From UBA4735 sp035935465 (lineage in GTDB: Bacteria > Chloroflexota > Limnocylindria > P2-11E), in contig DASYXA010000112.1 in the NCBI GenBank assembly GCA_035935465.1, positions 1 to 12,789 on the forward strand: a stretch of DNA of 12,789 bases. The letters are read 5' to 3'. Positions 1 through 7,449 of the stretch are shown here, in pieces. The stretch's first letter is position 1. Every line of letters begins with the position of its first letter. The translations under genes were made by a program, and so were the position numbers. Under the pieces are notes generated by a model. It was not told the DNA's origin. It worked only from the letters and a program-made list of their open reading frames with translations, and made no database searches.

Positions 1-395
1 AGATCGCCGCGTTCGTCGGCGTCGAGAACGTCATCCCCGCGCGTGTCGAGCGCGCGACCGACGAGCTCACGTTCCTGCGGATCGCGGATCAGCGCGTGGA
101 GATCACCGAGGCGCCTCCCGCCGGCGACGCCTTCCCCCTCCTCTGCATCCGCCCGGACGACGTGGTCATCGCCCGGGGTGCAGCAAGCACGAGCGCCCGG
201 AACAGCTACGCCGCGCGGATCGTGCGGATCGAGCCGATCGGCCGCCGCACCCGACTCGTCCTCGACTGCGGGTTCCCGCTCATCGCCCATGTGACCCGCC
301 AATCGGCCCGCGAAATGGCGCTCGCGGTGGAGGATCAGGTGGTCGCGTCGTTCAAGGCGACCGTCCCGCACCTCCTGCCGCGGATCCGGCACTAG
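1..395 (+). CDS. Molybdate/tungstate ABC transporter ATP-binding protein, C-terminal part (partial)
   Basis: Partial gene entering from the left edge; the frame begins at base 3 and ends at TAG 393-395, leaving about 130 residues. The visible part lacks the Walker A, signature and Walker B motifs, which must lie upstream. It starts with a linker of the form FVGVENVIPARV, typical of the junction between the ATPase domain and the TOBE-type domain of ModC/WtpC/TupC importers. CIRPDDVVI and a later segment with LDCGFPLIAHVT and VVASFKAT also fit that oxyanion-binding domain. Family knowledge: the ATPase powers uptake of molybdate or tungstate through a ModB-like permease, and this domain senses or binds the oxyanion. 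The molybdenum cofactor genes downstream support the call. Molybdate and tungstate cannot be told apart from this fragment. Without the context, another TOBE-containing importer ATPase would be possible. Confidence 0.75.
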   Translation, partial: IAAFVGVENVIPARVERATDELTFLRIADQRVEITEAPPAGDAFPLLCIRPDDVVIARGAASTSARNSYAARIVRIEPIGRRTRLVLDCGFPLIAHVTRQSAREMALAVEDQVVASFKATVPHLLPRIRH

Positions 396-402
396 CGACG
401 TC

Positions 403-408
403 TATCCT
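403..408 (+). promoter_or_regulatory. Candidate -10 box (TATCCT) for leaderless start of membrane protein gene
   Basis: TATCCT lies 8 bases after the stop of the transporter ATPase gene, with exactly 6 nt between it and the GTG start at 415. There is no purine-rich Shine-Dalgarno in that gap. The spacing puts the expected transcription start on the start codon, as in leaderless transcripts. No convincing -35 is visible. The call rests on the same arrangement recurring at other genes here. Confidence 0.45.
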
Positions 409-414
409 GCGCGC

Positions 415-1170
415 GTGCGGAGCCGTCGAGCCACCGAGCTGATCGCCCTGGGCCGGCACCTCGGCACCGCGACGCTCGCCGGCGCCGTCAGCGGCATCGT
501 CGTCGGGGGACTCCTCGGTCGCGTCGTCATGCGGATCGCGGGGTTCATGGCCGGCCCCGGACTGGCCGGGGTGTCCACCGCGAACGGGAATCAGGTCGGG
601 CAGATCACCTTCGCGGGCACGGCCGCGATCGTCGTCTTCGTCGGTCTGAGCGGCGGTCTGATCGGCGGCGTGCTGTACGGCGTCATCGAGCCGTGGCTCC
701 GACCGCTGCGTCCGTGGCACGGCCTCGCGTACGGCGCCGCGCTGCTCGCGTCGTCGGGTTTCCTGGTGCTCGATCCAGCGAACCTCGATTTCGTGCGCTT
801 CGGCTCGGCACCGGTCAACGTCGCGATGTTCGCCGCGCTCTTCGTCATCTTCGGCGTCGTCATCGCGTGGCTCTTCGATCGCCTCCGCGCGTCGATCGCG
901 GGCACCTCGACCCGCGCCCGCGTGGCAGAGGTCCTCGCGTTCCTGGCGTTGATCCCCGGCGTGATCGCGACGGTCCTCGTCCTCGTGTCCGTGAGCGGGC
1001 TCGCCGAGCCGTTGTTCCCGCTGGCGCTCGTGCTCAGCCTGCTCATCGCGGCGATCGTGCGGGCGCGCGCGCTGCCGTTGCCGATCGGCTACGCGGCGCT
1101 CGGCACGACGATCCTGCTCGGCGCGCTGCGCACGATCGGCGGGCTGCCCGGGATCCTCTCCGGCTTCTAG
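415..1170 (+). CDS. Uncharacterised multi-pass membrane protein
   Basis: A 251-residue protein starting at GTG 415. I do not recognise a characterised family. It has a short basic N-terminus (MRSRRATEL) and then roughly six or seven hydrophobic spans rich in Gly, Ala, Val and Leu, near residues 15-45, 65-90, 95-118, 135-155, 170-195, 200-215 and 225-250. A conserved-looking GGLLGRVVMRI stretch follows the first span and a GGLIGGVLYGV stretch lies in the second or third. There is no signal-peptidase motif, no soluble domain and no obvious catalytic or metal-binding residue cluster. It lies between a molybdate/tungstate transporter ATPase and moeA, and its TAG stop is also the first half of the candidate moeA -10 box. 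A role in oxyanion handling is possible only by position. Confidence 0.7.
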   Translation: MRSRRATELIALGRHLGTATLAGAVSGIVVGGLLGRVVMRIAGFMAGPGLAGVSTANGNQVGQITFAGTAAIVVFVGLSGGLIGGVLYGVIEPWLRPLRPWHGLAYGAALLASSGFLVLDPANLDFVRFGSAPVNVAMFAALFVIFGVVIAWLFDRLRASIAGTSTRARVAEVLAFLALIPGVIATVLVLVSVSGLAEPLFPLALVLSLLIAAIVRARALPLPIGYAALGTTILLGALRTIGGLPGILSGF

Positions 1171-1173
1171 ACT
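1168..1173 (+). promoter_or_regulatory. Candidate -10 box (TAGACT) for moeA, overlapping upstream stop codon
   Basis: TAGACT fits TANNNT and sits 6 nt before the moeA ATG at 1180, with no Shine-Dalgarno between. Its first three bases are the TAG stop of the preceding membrane-protein gene, so one sequence may serve as stop codon and -10 element. No clear -35 is seen. Confidence 0.45.
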
Positions 1174-1179
1174 CGCGAG

Positions 1180-2424
1180 ATGCCCGTCAGCGCGTCCTCC
1201 GCGCGGACCGCCGCGCGCTCGCTGTCCGTGCACGAAGCCCTCGAGCGGATCCTCGCGCGCGTCGCGCCGCTCGACGCGATCCCGCTGGACCTCCTCGACA
1301 CGCTTGGCACGACGCTGGCGGAGGACGTCGTCGCGGACCGCGACGTGCCGCCGTTCCGCAATTCGGCGATGGACGGCTACGCGGTCATCGCGGCGGACGT
1401 TGCCGCGGTCCCCGCCGACCTGACGGTGGTCGGCGAGATCGCAGCCGGTGGACTGCCCGCGCGCGCGATCGTCCGTGGCGAGGCGATGCGGATCATGACC
1501 GGGGCGCCGATGCCCGACGGCGCGGACACGGTCGTGCGGGTCGAGGACACCGACAACGGCGCGGACCGCGTGCGGATCACGACCGCGACGGCACGCGGAA
1601 CCTCGGTGCGCGCGGCCGGTGAGGACCTACGCTCCGGCGAGACGATCCTCAGGCGTGGCACGGTGCTCCGGGCCGCCGAGATCGGCGTGCTGGCGACGCT
1701 CGGCCGCACCCGCGTGCAGGTGACGCGGCCACCCCGCGTCGCGGTCCTCTCGACCGGCGATGAGCTCGTCGAGCTCGCCGAGCCGCTGCGACCGGGGAAG
1801 ATCCGCGACGCGAACCGCTACTCGCTCGCGAGCGCGGTCCGCGCGGTCGGCGCCACGCCGATCCCGCTCGGGATCGTGCGCGACACGGCGGACGATCTCC
1901 GGCGCGCGCTCCGCGACGCGGCGGGCAGGGCGGACGTCATCGTGACGAGTGGCGGTGTGTCGGTGGGCGACCACGATCACGTGAAGCCGGTCGTCGATGA
2001 GCTCGGCTCCATGGACTTCTGGTCCATCGCGATCCGGCCGGGCCGGCCGCTCGCGTTCGGCGAGATCGCCGGCCGGCTCGTCTTCGGACTGCCCGGCAAC
2101 CCGGTGTCGGCGCTCCTGGGCTTCGAGCTGTTCGTGCGCCCGGCGCTGCTGAAGATGGCCGGCCGCCGGCTCCTGCAACGGCCGCGGGTCACCGCGACGC
2201 TCGAGGACGCGCTCGACACGCCGCCCGGCCTGCGGTTCTTCGCGCGCGGCGTCTACGACCCGGCGACGAACGCCGTGCGCACGACCGGGCCGCAGGGGTC
2301 GGGCATCCTGCGCTCCATGGCGCTCGCCAATTGCTTCATCGACGTGCCGGAGACCGTGCGGCACCTCGATCGCGGGGCCTCCGTTACGGTCATCCGCACC
2401 GATCTGCCGGAGGACCGCGCCTGA
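1180..2424 (+). CDS. moeA: Molybdopterin molybdenumtransferase MoeA
   Basis: A 414-residue cytosolic enzyme that inserts molybdate (or tungstate) into adenylylated molybdopterin with release of AMP, the last common step of Moco synthesis. Its length matches E. coli MoeA (about 411). Visible motifs in order: PPFRNSAMDGYA (57-68, with the conserved Asp65), RIMTGAPMP (104-112), AGEDL (146-150), STGDELV at the start of the MoCF-fold domain (191-197), TSGGVSVGDHDHVK (256-269, active-site Asp), LPGNPVS (304-310) and a C-terminal domain with QGSGILRSMALAN (372-384). The ATG at 1180 agrees with family length and with the -10 box 6 nt upstream. It overlaps moaC at CTGA 2421-2424, so the two are probably co-translated. 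No key motif is missing. Confidence 0.95.
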   Translation: MPVSASSARTAARSLSVHEALERILARVAPLDAIPLDLLDTLGTTLAEDVVADRDVPPFRNSAMDGYAVIAADVAAVPADLTVVGEIAAGGLPARAIVRGEAMRIMTGAPMPDGADTVVRVEDTDNGADRVRITTATARGTSVRAAGEDLRSGETILRRGTVLRAAEIGVLATLGRTRVQVTRPPRVAVLSTGDELVELAEPLRPGKIRDANRYSLASAVRAVGATPIPLGIVRDTADDLRRALRDAAGRADVIVTSGGVSVGDHDHVKPVVDELGSMDFWSIAIRPGRPLAFGEIAGRLVFGLPGNPVSALLGFELFVRPALLKMAGRRLLQRPRVTATLEDALDTPPGLRFFARGVYDPATNAVRTTGPQGSGILRSMALANCFIDVPETVRHLDRGASVTVIRTDLPEDRA

Positions 2425-2891
2425 AGAAGCTCACGCACCTCGACGACACGGGCGCCGCGCGGATGGTCGATGTCGGCGCGAAGCCCGACACCGATCGCCG
2501 CGCGATCGCGCGCGGACTGCTCCGCGTGTCACCCGAGACGGTGGCCCTCGTGCGCGACGGCAAGACGAAGAAGGGCGATGTGATCGCGGCCGCGCGGATC
2601 GCCGGGATCATGGCCGCGAAGCGGACGAGTGACCTCATCCCGCTGACGCACCCGCTCCCGCTCACGCACCTCGCCGTCGACGTCGAGCTCACCGACGAAG
2701 GCCTCGCGATCCAGGCGCTCGCCGCGACGATCGGGCCGACCGGCGTCGAGATGGAGGCGCTCACCGCGGTCGCGGTCGCGGGCCTGACGCTCTACGACAT
2801 GCTGAAGAGCGTGGAGCGCGGCGCGCGGCTCACCGACATCCGCCTGGTCGAGAAGAGCGGCGGCAAGACCGGGACGTACACCGCGGAGTGA
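2421..2891 (+). CDS. moaC: Cyclic pyranopterin monophosphate synthase MoaC, probable CTG start
   Basis: MoaC converts the MoaA product 3',8-cyclo-GTP to cyclic pyranopterin monophosphate, the first stable Moco intermediate. From CTG 2421 the protein has 156 residues (E. coli about 161). Motifs: KKLTHLDDTGAARMVDV at the N-terminus, KKGDV (50-54), AGIMAAKRTSDLIPLTHPL (61-79), TGVEMEALTAVA (107-118) and LYDMLKSVE (124-132). From this start, Lys51 and His77 take the numbers I recall for the E. coli active-site residues, and E110, E112, D126 and K129 fall two earlier than E112, E114, D128 and K131. The frame has no ATG or GTG near this point; the only other start is TTG 2331, which adds 30 non-homologous residues inside moeA. 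The usual Cys in LCHP is Thr and the one in YDMCK is Leu, presumably neutral. It overlaps moeA (CTGA) and mogA (GTGA). Confidence 0.92.
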   Translation: MKKLTHLDDTGAARMVDVGAKPDTDRRAIARGLLRVSPETVALVRDGKTKKGDVIAAARIAGIMAAKRTSDLIPLTHPLPLTHLAVDVELTDEGLAIQALAATIGPTGVEMEALTAVAVAGLTLYDMLKSVERGARLTDIRLVEKSGGKTGTYTAE

Positions 2892-3384
2892 CCGTGCTCA
2901 CGGCGGCGGTCATCACGGTCAGCACGAAGGGCGCGGCCGGGAAACGCCTCGACGAGAGCGGCCCCGCGATCCGCGAGGCGCTCGAGGCGGCCGGCATCAA
3001 GGTCGTCCACACGAAGCTCGTGTCCGACGGCGTCACGCCGGTCGGCAACGCGATCCGCGAGGCCTCGCAGAAGGCGAATGTCGTGATCACCTCCGGCGGC
3101 ACCGGCCTCTCGCCCAACGACATGACCCCCGAGGCGACCCGGCGGGTCATCGACCGCGAAGCGCCGGGCATCGCCGAGGCGCTGCGCGCGCACTCGCTCA
3201 CCAAGACGCCGCACGGGATGCTCTCGCGCGGCGTGGCCGGGACGCTCGGCGCGGCACTCGTGGTGAACCTGCCCGGATCGCCACGGGCCGCGCGTGAGTC
3301 GCTCGAGATCCTCATTCCCGTGCTCGCGCACGCGATCGCGCTGCTCGCGGGCGAGTCGGGCGAAGGTGGCCACCGCAACCCCGC

Positions 3385-3388
<4 letters not shown>
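2888..3388 (+). CDS. mogA: Molybdopterin adenylyltransferase (MogA/MoaB family)
   Basis: A single-domain MoCF-fold protein of 166 residues from GTG 2888; GTG 2894 is a second possible start two codons on. Family role: it adenylylates molybdopterin with ATP, preparing it for metal insertion by MoeA. Visible features: an opening strand TAAVITVST (5-13), a D-ESGPAI segment (22-28), the signature TSGGTGLSPNDMTPEAT (68-84) with Asp78 in the usual active-site position, and LPGSP (128-132). The size and motifs fit both MogA and the paralogous MoaB; the coupling to moeA favours adenylyltransferase activity either way. GTGA links it to moaC and ATGA (3385-3388) links it to psuG, so all four genes are probably translated in relay. 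Confidence 0.9.
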
Positions 3389-4293
<905 letters not shown>

Positions 4294-4308
4294 AAAGCAC
4301 GAGCCGCG

Positions 4309-4330
4309 CCGGCGGGGTATGTTCCGCCGG
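4309..4330 (+). promoter_or_regulatory. 7-bp inverted repeat enclosing a TATGTT -10 box, ending on the start codon
   Basis: CCGGCGG (4309-4315) and CCGCCGG (4324-4330) are a perfect inverted repeat with an 8-nt centre that holds TATGTT (4318-4323), a good TANNNT box. TATGTT is 6 nt before the GTG at 4330, the spacing seen at other leaderless genes here, and the right arm includes the first base of that start codon. If the transcript starts at the GTG, the repeat cannot form as RNA and would act as a DNA operator over the promoter. It could also be chance in a GC-rich spacer. Confidence 0.4.
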
Positions 4331-5262
4331 TGCTCGGCGCGCTCACGGTCCCGCCGGCGGAGGACGAGGTCGCTCGCGCGGCCGCGCGTGTCTCCGACGG
4401 CGTGCTCGGCGACGCGACCGTCGCCCGGTGGCCGCGCGCGCACGACCACCACGCGTACCTCCTGACCGCGCGCGACGGGCAGGAGTACCTGTTCAAGGCC
4501 GCGCGCATGCGCCACCCGGGTCGCATGCGCCGGTACGTGCATGTCGCCGGCATGTTGCGCGACTACCAGGTCCCCCATCCCGCGCTCCGCTGGTACGACA
4601 TGGACAAGGACACGCTCGATGTGCCGTACCTCATCCAGGACTACCTGCGCGGCCAGGACCTCGCCTCGATCGGCGCGGAGCTCTCGTTCACGGACCAGCA
4701 CCGCGTCGGAACGACGCTCGCCGCCGCGTTCCGGGCACTGCACCAGATCGACTACGTCGACACCCCGACCTCCTGGGCGACGGAGTTCGACGACCGGTTC
4801 CGGACGCGCGTGGCCGAGTGCGTGGTGCTCGACGCCCTCGACAAGACCGCCGTCGAGCGGATCGTGTCGTACTACGAAGCCCGCCGCGGCGCGCTCGACG
4901 ATGTCCCGCGGCGCCTGAGCCACGACGATCCGTCGGCCGAGAACACCATCGTCGAGCGCCGGGCGGATGGCTGGCAGTTCGTCGCCCTGGTCGACTTCGA
5001 GCGGGCCCGCGGCCGCGACCCGCTGCTCGATCTCGCGAAGCTGCGCGCGACGACGTTCCCCGCGTGGCCCGCGATGGCAGCGCCGTTCAACGCGGCGTAC
5101 GGGACGCTCGAGCCGTACGGCCCGGACGTCCGGGCGCGGGCGGAGCTCTACGACATCTACGTGCCGCTCGCGGCGATCGCGCACTTCCGCGAGAACGGGC
5201 GTCTCGACCGGGAGGAAGCGGCGCGCGTCGCGCTCCGCGCCTGGCTCGCGCGCGACGCATGA
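4330..5262 (+). CDS. APH-family phosphotransferase (protein-kinase-like fold)
   Basis: A 310-residue soluble protein of the aminoglycoside phosphotransferase/homoserine kinase superfamily. Visible features: a small N-terminal lobe with a candidate ATP-binding Lys56 in EYLFKAARM, a hinge region YLIQDYLRG (100-108), the catalytic loop LSHDDPSAEN (196-205; the HxDxxxxN Brenner motif as His198, Asp200, Asn205) and the metal-binding VDFERARGRDPLLDLAKL (221-238), where DFE replaces DFG. All residues needed for phosphoryl transfer are present. The substrate cannot be read from sequence; aminoglycoside resistance should not be assumed, since most environmental members act on small metabolites or are uncharacterised. 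The GTG start is chosen from the -10 box 6 nt upstream and the lack of a better start. It overlaps the next gene by ATGA (5259-5262), so the pair is probably one operon. Confidence 0.85.
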   Translation: MLGALTVPPAEDEVARAAARVSDGVLGDATVARWPRAHDHHAYLLTARDGQEYLFKAARMRHPGRMRRYVHVAGMLRDYQVPHPALRWYDMDKDTLDVPYLIQDYLRGQDLASIGAELSFTDQHRVGTTLAAAFRALHQIDYVDTPTSWATEFDDRFRTRVAECVVLDALDKTAVERIVSYYEARRGALDDVPRRLSHDDPSAENTIVERRADGWQFVALVDFERARGRDPLLDLAKLRATTFPAWPAMAAPFNAAYGTLEPYGPDVRARAELYDIYVPLAAIAHFRENGRLDREEAARVALRAWLARDA

Positions 5263-6221
5263 CGAAGCGCCCGTTCCGGTTCAGCGTCAGCCGCGGCGAG
5301 GCGGTCAGCGCGAGGGTCCTCGGCGAGTCCGCGCGCCGCGCCGAAGGGCTCGGGTACAGCACGTTCGTGCTCTCGGATCACCTCTTGAAGCTGCTCGCGC
5401 CGAACGTCGCGCTCGCCGTCGTCGCGGCGGCGACCGACACGCTCCGCATCGGGCACTTCGTCCTGAACAACGACCTGCACCATCCAGCCGTACTGCACCA
5501 GGAGCTCGCCTCACTCGACGTCCTGAGCGAGGGCCGACTCGAGATCGGCATCGGCGCGGGGTGGAACGAGCCCGAATACGCCGCGAGCGGCATTCCGTTC
5601 GACGCGGTGCCGACACGGGTCACGAGGCTCGAGGAGTCCGTCGCGGTGCTGAAGGGCCTGTTCCGCGGGGACCCGCTCTCGTTCCAGGGGACGCACTACA
5701 CGATCACCGGAATGGAAGGCGGCCCGGCGGCGGTCCAGAAGCCGCACCCGCCGTTCTTCATCGGCGGCGGCGGCGCCCGGGTGCTCCGGCTCGCGGGCCG
5801 CGAGGCCCAGATCGTCGGCTTCGCCCCGCGGATCGGCGCGAAGGTCGGTGGGTTGTTCCGCAGCTGCACGTTCGAGGCGACGCGCGAGAAGGTCCGGTGG
5901 GTGAAGGAAGCGGCAGGCGCGCGGTTCGACGAGATCGAGCTCAACACGTACCCGTCCTTCCGGCCGGCGTCGGTGACGGACGAGCCGCGCAAGGCCGCCG
6001 AGGCGCTGCTCGCGCGGCTGAACGAGCGTCAGCCGAGCGGGCTCACCGTGGACGAGCTGCTCGACTCGCCACACGTGTTCATCGGCACCGTCGATCAGCT
6101 CGTCGAGAAGTTCACGCGGCTGCGCGACGAGCTCGGGATCAGCAACATCATGGTCGGCAGCGGGATGGACGAGTTCGCGCCGGTGGTGCAGCGGCTCGCG
6201 GGCACTAGCCCGCCGGAATGA
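5259..6221 (+). CDS. LLM-class F420-dependent oxidoreductase (MSMEG_2516-like)
   Basis: A 320-residue luciferase-like (TIM-barrel) flavin/F420 oxidoreductase. It opens with KRPFRFSVSRGEAVSARVLGE, then ARRAEGLGYSTFVLSDHL, TLRIGHFVLNNDLHHPAVLHQELASLDVLSEGRLEIGIGAGW and later PPFFIGGGG, the ordered barrel motifs of this class. The PFRF opening and the FVLNND-HP segment resemble the subfamily I recall as TIGR03621 (MSMEG_2516 type), which is predicted to use F420 rather than FMN. Substrate unknown. The ATG overlaps the stop of the phosphotransferase gene. The frame is open far upstream, but the alignable N-terminus begins exactly here. If F420 is the cofactor, the host must make it; no F420 biosynthesis gene is in the window. 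Confidence 0.88.
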   Translation: MTKRPFRFSVSRGEAVSARVLGESARRAEGLGYSTFVLSDHLLKLLAPNVALAVVAAATDTLRIGHFVLNNDLHHPAVLHQELASLDVLSEGRLEIGIGAGWNEPEYAASGIPFDAVPTRVTRLEESVAVLKGLFRGDPLSFQGTHYTITGMEGGPAAVQKPHPPFFIGGGGARVLRLAGREAQIVGFAPRIGAKVGGLFRSCTFEATREKVRWVKEAAGARFDEIELNTYPSFRPASVTDEPRKAAEALLARLNERQPSGLTVDELLDSPHVFIGTVDQLVEKFTRLRDELGISNIMVGSGMDEFAPVVQRLAGTSPPE

Positions 6222-6260
6222 CCCTCGGCGCGGTCATCGGCCCTGTGACCCTATCGAACG
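6222..6260. other. Convergent intergenic spacer with weak hairpin and short direct repeats
   Basis: These 39 bases separate the ends of the oxidoreductase and the site-2 protease genes. GGTCA (6232-6236) and TGACC (6246-6250) could form a 5-bp stem with a 9-nt loop, but no T-tract follows on either strand, so it is at best a weak bidirectional terminator. CTATCGA occurs at 6251-6257 and again at 6261-6267, and TGACCCT at 6219-6225 and 6246-6252. The meaning of these repeats is unknown. Confidence 0.25.
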
Positions 6261-7418
6261 CTATCGACCGTGGGTGAACTGGTCGCGCATCCGGATGTAG
6301 CTCACGACCCCGTCGCGGTCGAGCAAGCCGACGAGCCGGCCGTCGCGCACGACCGGCAGGACCGCGGCGTCACCGAAGCGCGCGAGCGCCTGGCCGAGAT
6401 CGTCCTCCGGGGCGAGCGTCGCGAGGCTCGCCGACGGCGTCATGACCTGTTCGATCGGCGTCGTCGTCCAGCGCTCGTGGTCGAGCCTGCGCACATCGTC
6501 GGTGGTCATGAGCCCGAGGAAGCTCTGGTCCGCCACGACGGGCACGGCCCGCAGATTCCGCGGCAGCATGATGTCGCGCACGACCGCCGCGACGGTGGCG
6601 CGTGGGTCGGCGGGCACGAACGTCGTGTTCATGAGCGGGGCGACGTGCGTGCCGGCCACCAGGCCACCGATCCGCTCCTGGCGCATCGACTGCGTGGCGG
6701 CGTTGTAGAGGAAGTAGGCGAGCAGGAGCGGCCAGAACCAGAGCGAGTCGCCTTCGGTGAACTGGGTGACGCCCCACAGGACGAACAGGCCGGCAACGAG
6801 CTGGCCGCCGCGTGCGGCAATCGGCGTCGCCTTGGCGCGATCGCCGCGCACCGCCCAGATGATCGACCGCAGCACCCGGCCTCCGTCGAGCGGGAAGCCT
6901 GGGAGCAGATTGAAGACCGCGAGCGCGAGGTTGATCGTGCCGATGTAGCTCGCGACCGCGATCACGCCATCGAGCGACGGGGCGGCACCGATGTCGAGGA
7001 TGCCGGGCACCGTGATCGATACGAACGGGATCTGACCGCCGCCGAGCGCGAGCCCGATGATGCCGATGACGAGGCTCATCGCGGGGCCGGCCGCGGCCAT
7101 GAAGAACTCGGCCCTCGCCGTAGGTGGCTCCTGGGTGAGGTTCGCGACGCCGCCGAGCAGGAACAGGGTGATCGAGGACACCTTCATCTTGAACCGACGG
7201 GCGACGAGGGAGTGCGAGAGCTCGTGCGCGATGATCGAGCAGAAGAAGAGGAGCGCTGTGACGACCGCGACGATCAGCCGCTTCTGCTGCGACCACGCGG
7301 TGCCCTCGAATTGGCCCTGCCAGAGCCCGTAGAACACGAGCGCAAAGATGATCAGCCACGAGACGTGGAGCCTGATCTCGATGCCGAAGAGCCGGCCGAC
7401 GCGGAATGAACCGGGCAC
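6261..7418 (-). CDS. Site-2 protease family M50 metalloprotease with C-terminal CBS pair
   Basis: A 385-residue integral-membrane zinc protease that cuts substrates within the bilayer (regulated intramembrane proteolysis). The zinc motif HELSH is at 65-69 in a hydrophobic span, and the third ligand is in NLLPGFPLDGGRVLRS (170-184, Asp178). Hydrophobic spans lie near 18-34, 47-73, 103-127, 150-175 and 203-240. After the membrane part, two CBS repeats follow (about 259-313 and 323-380, the second starting PIEQVMTP), which in such proteases are thought to sense adenine nucleotides. This is the M50B (SpoIVFB-like) layout. GTG 7418 is chosen because homologous proteins begin close to the FRVGRLFGIEIRLHVSW segment and because TATGCT lies 6 nt upstream; the open frame extends 49 codons further, into deoC antisense. 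No anti-sigma factor substrate is nearby. Confidence 0.9.
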   Translation of the reverse strand: MPGSFRVGRLFGIEIRLHVSWLIIFALVFYGLWQGQFEGTAWSQQKRLIVAVVTALLFFCSIIAHELSHSLVARRFKMKVSSITLFLLGGVANLTQEPPTARAEFFMAAAGPAMSLVIGIIGLALGGGQIPFVSITVPGILDIGAAPSLDGVIAVASYIGTINLALAVFNLLPGFPLDGGRVLRSIIWAVRGDRAKATPIAARGGQLVAGLFVLWGVTQFTEGDSLWFWPLLLAYFLYNAATQSMRQERIGGLVAGTHVAPLMNTTFVPADPRATVAAVVRDIMLPRNLRAVPVVADQSFLGLMTTDDVRRLDHERWTTTPIEQVMTPSASLATLAPEDDLGQALARFGDAAVLPVVRDGRLVGLLDRDGVVSYIRMRDQFTHGR

Positions 7419-7424
7419 CCGTTG

Positions 7425-7442
7425 AGCATAGGGGCCGATACT
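7425..7442. promoter_or_regulatory. Back-to-back divergent -10 boxes for site-2 protease and deoC
   Basis: On the minus strand TATGCT (7430-7425) lies 6 nt before the protease GTG at 7418. On the plus strand GATACT (7437-7442) lies 7 nt before the deoC ATG at 7450. The two boxes are 6 bp apart, and any -35 element of one promoter would fall inside the other gene. Neither start has a clear Shine-Dalgarno apart from a GGGG run before deoC. The two promoters could hardly be occupied by RNA polymerase at the same time. Confidence 0.5.
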
Positions 7443-7449
7443 TGGGGTG

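Noticed and set aside
4330..5262. Aminoglycoside-resistance gene
   Set aside because: The APH fold and catalytic residues are present, but nothing in the sequence or neighbours points to an antibiotic substrate.
6270..7409. A 379-codon plus-strand frame opposite the site-2 protease gene
   Set aside because: Shadow of the protease; its composition (Arg/Asp/Glu/His-rich repeats) is that of an antisense frame, and the protease has its full set of zinc motifs.
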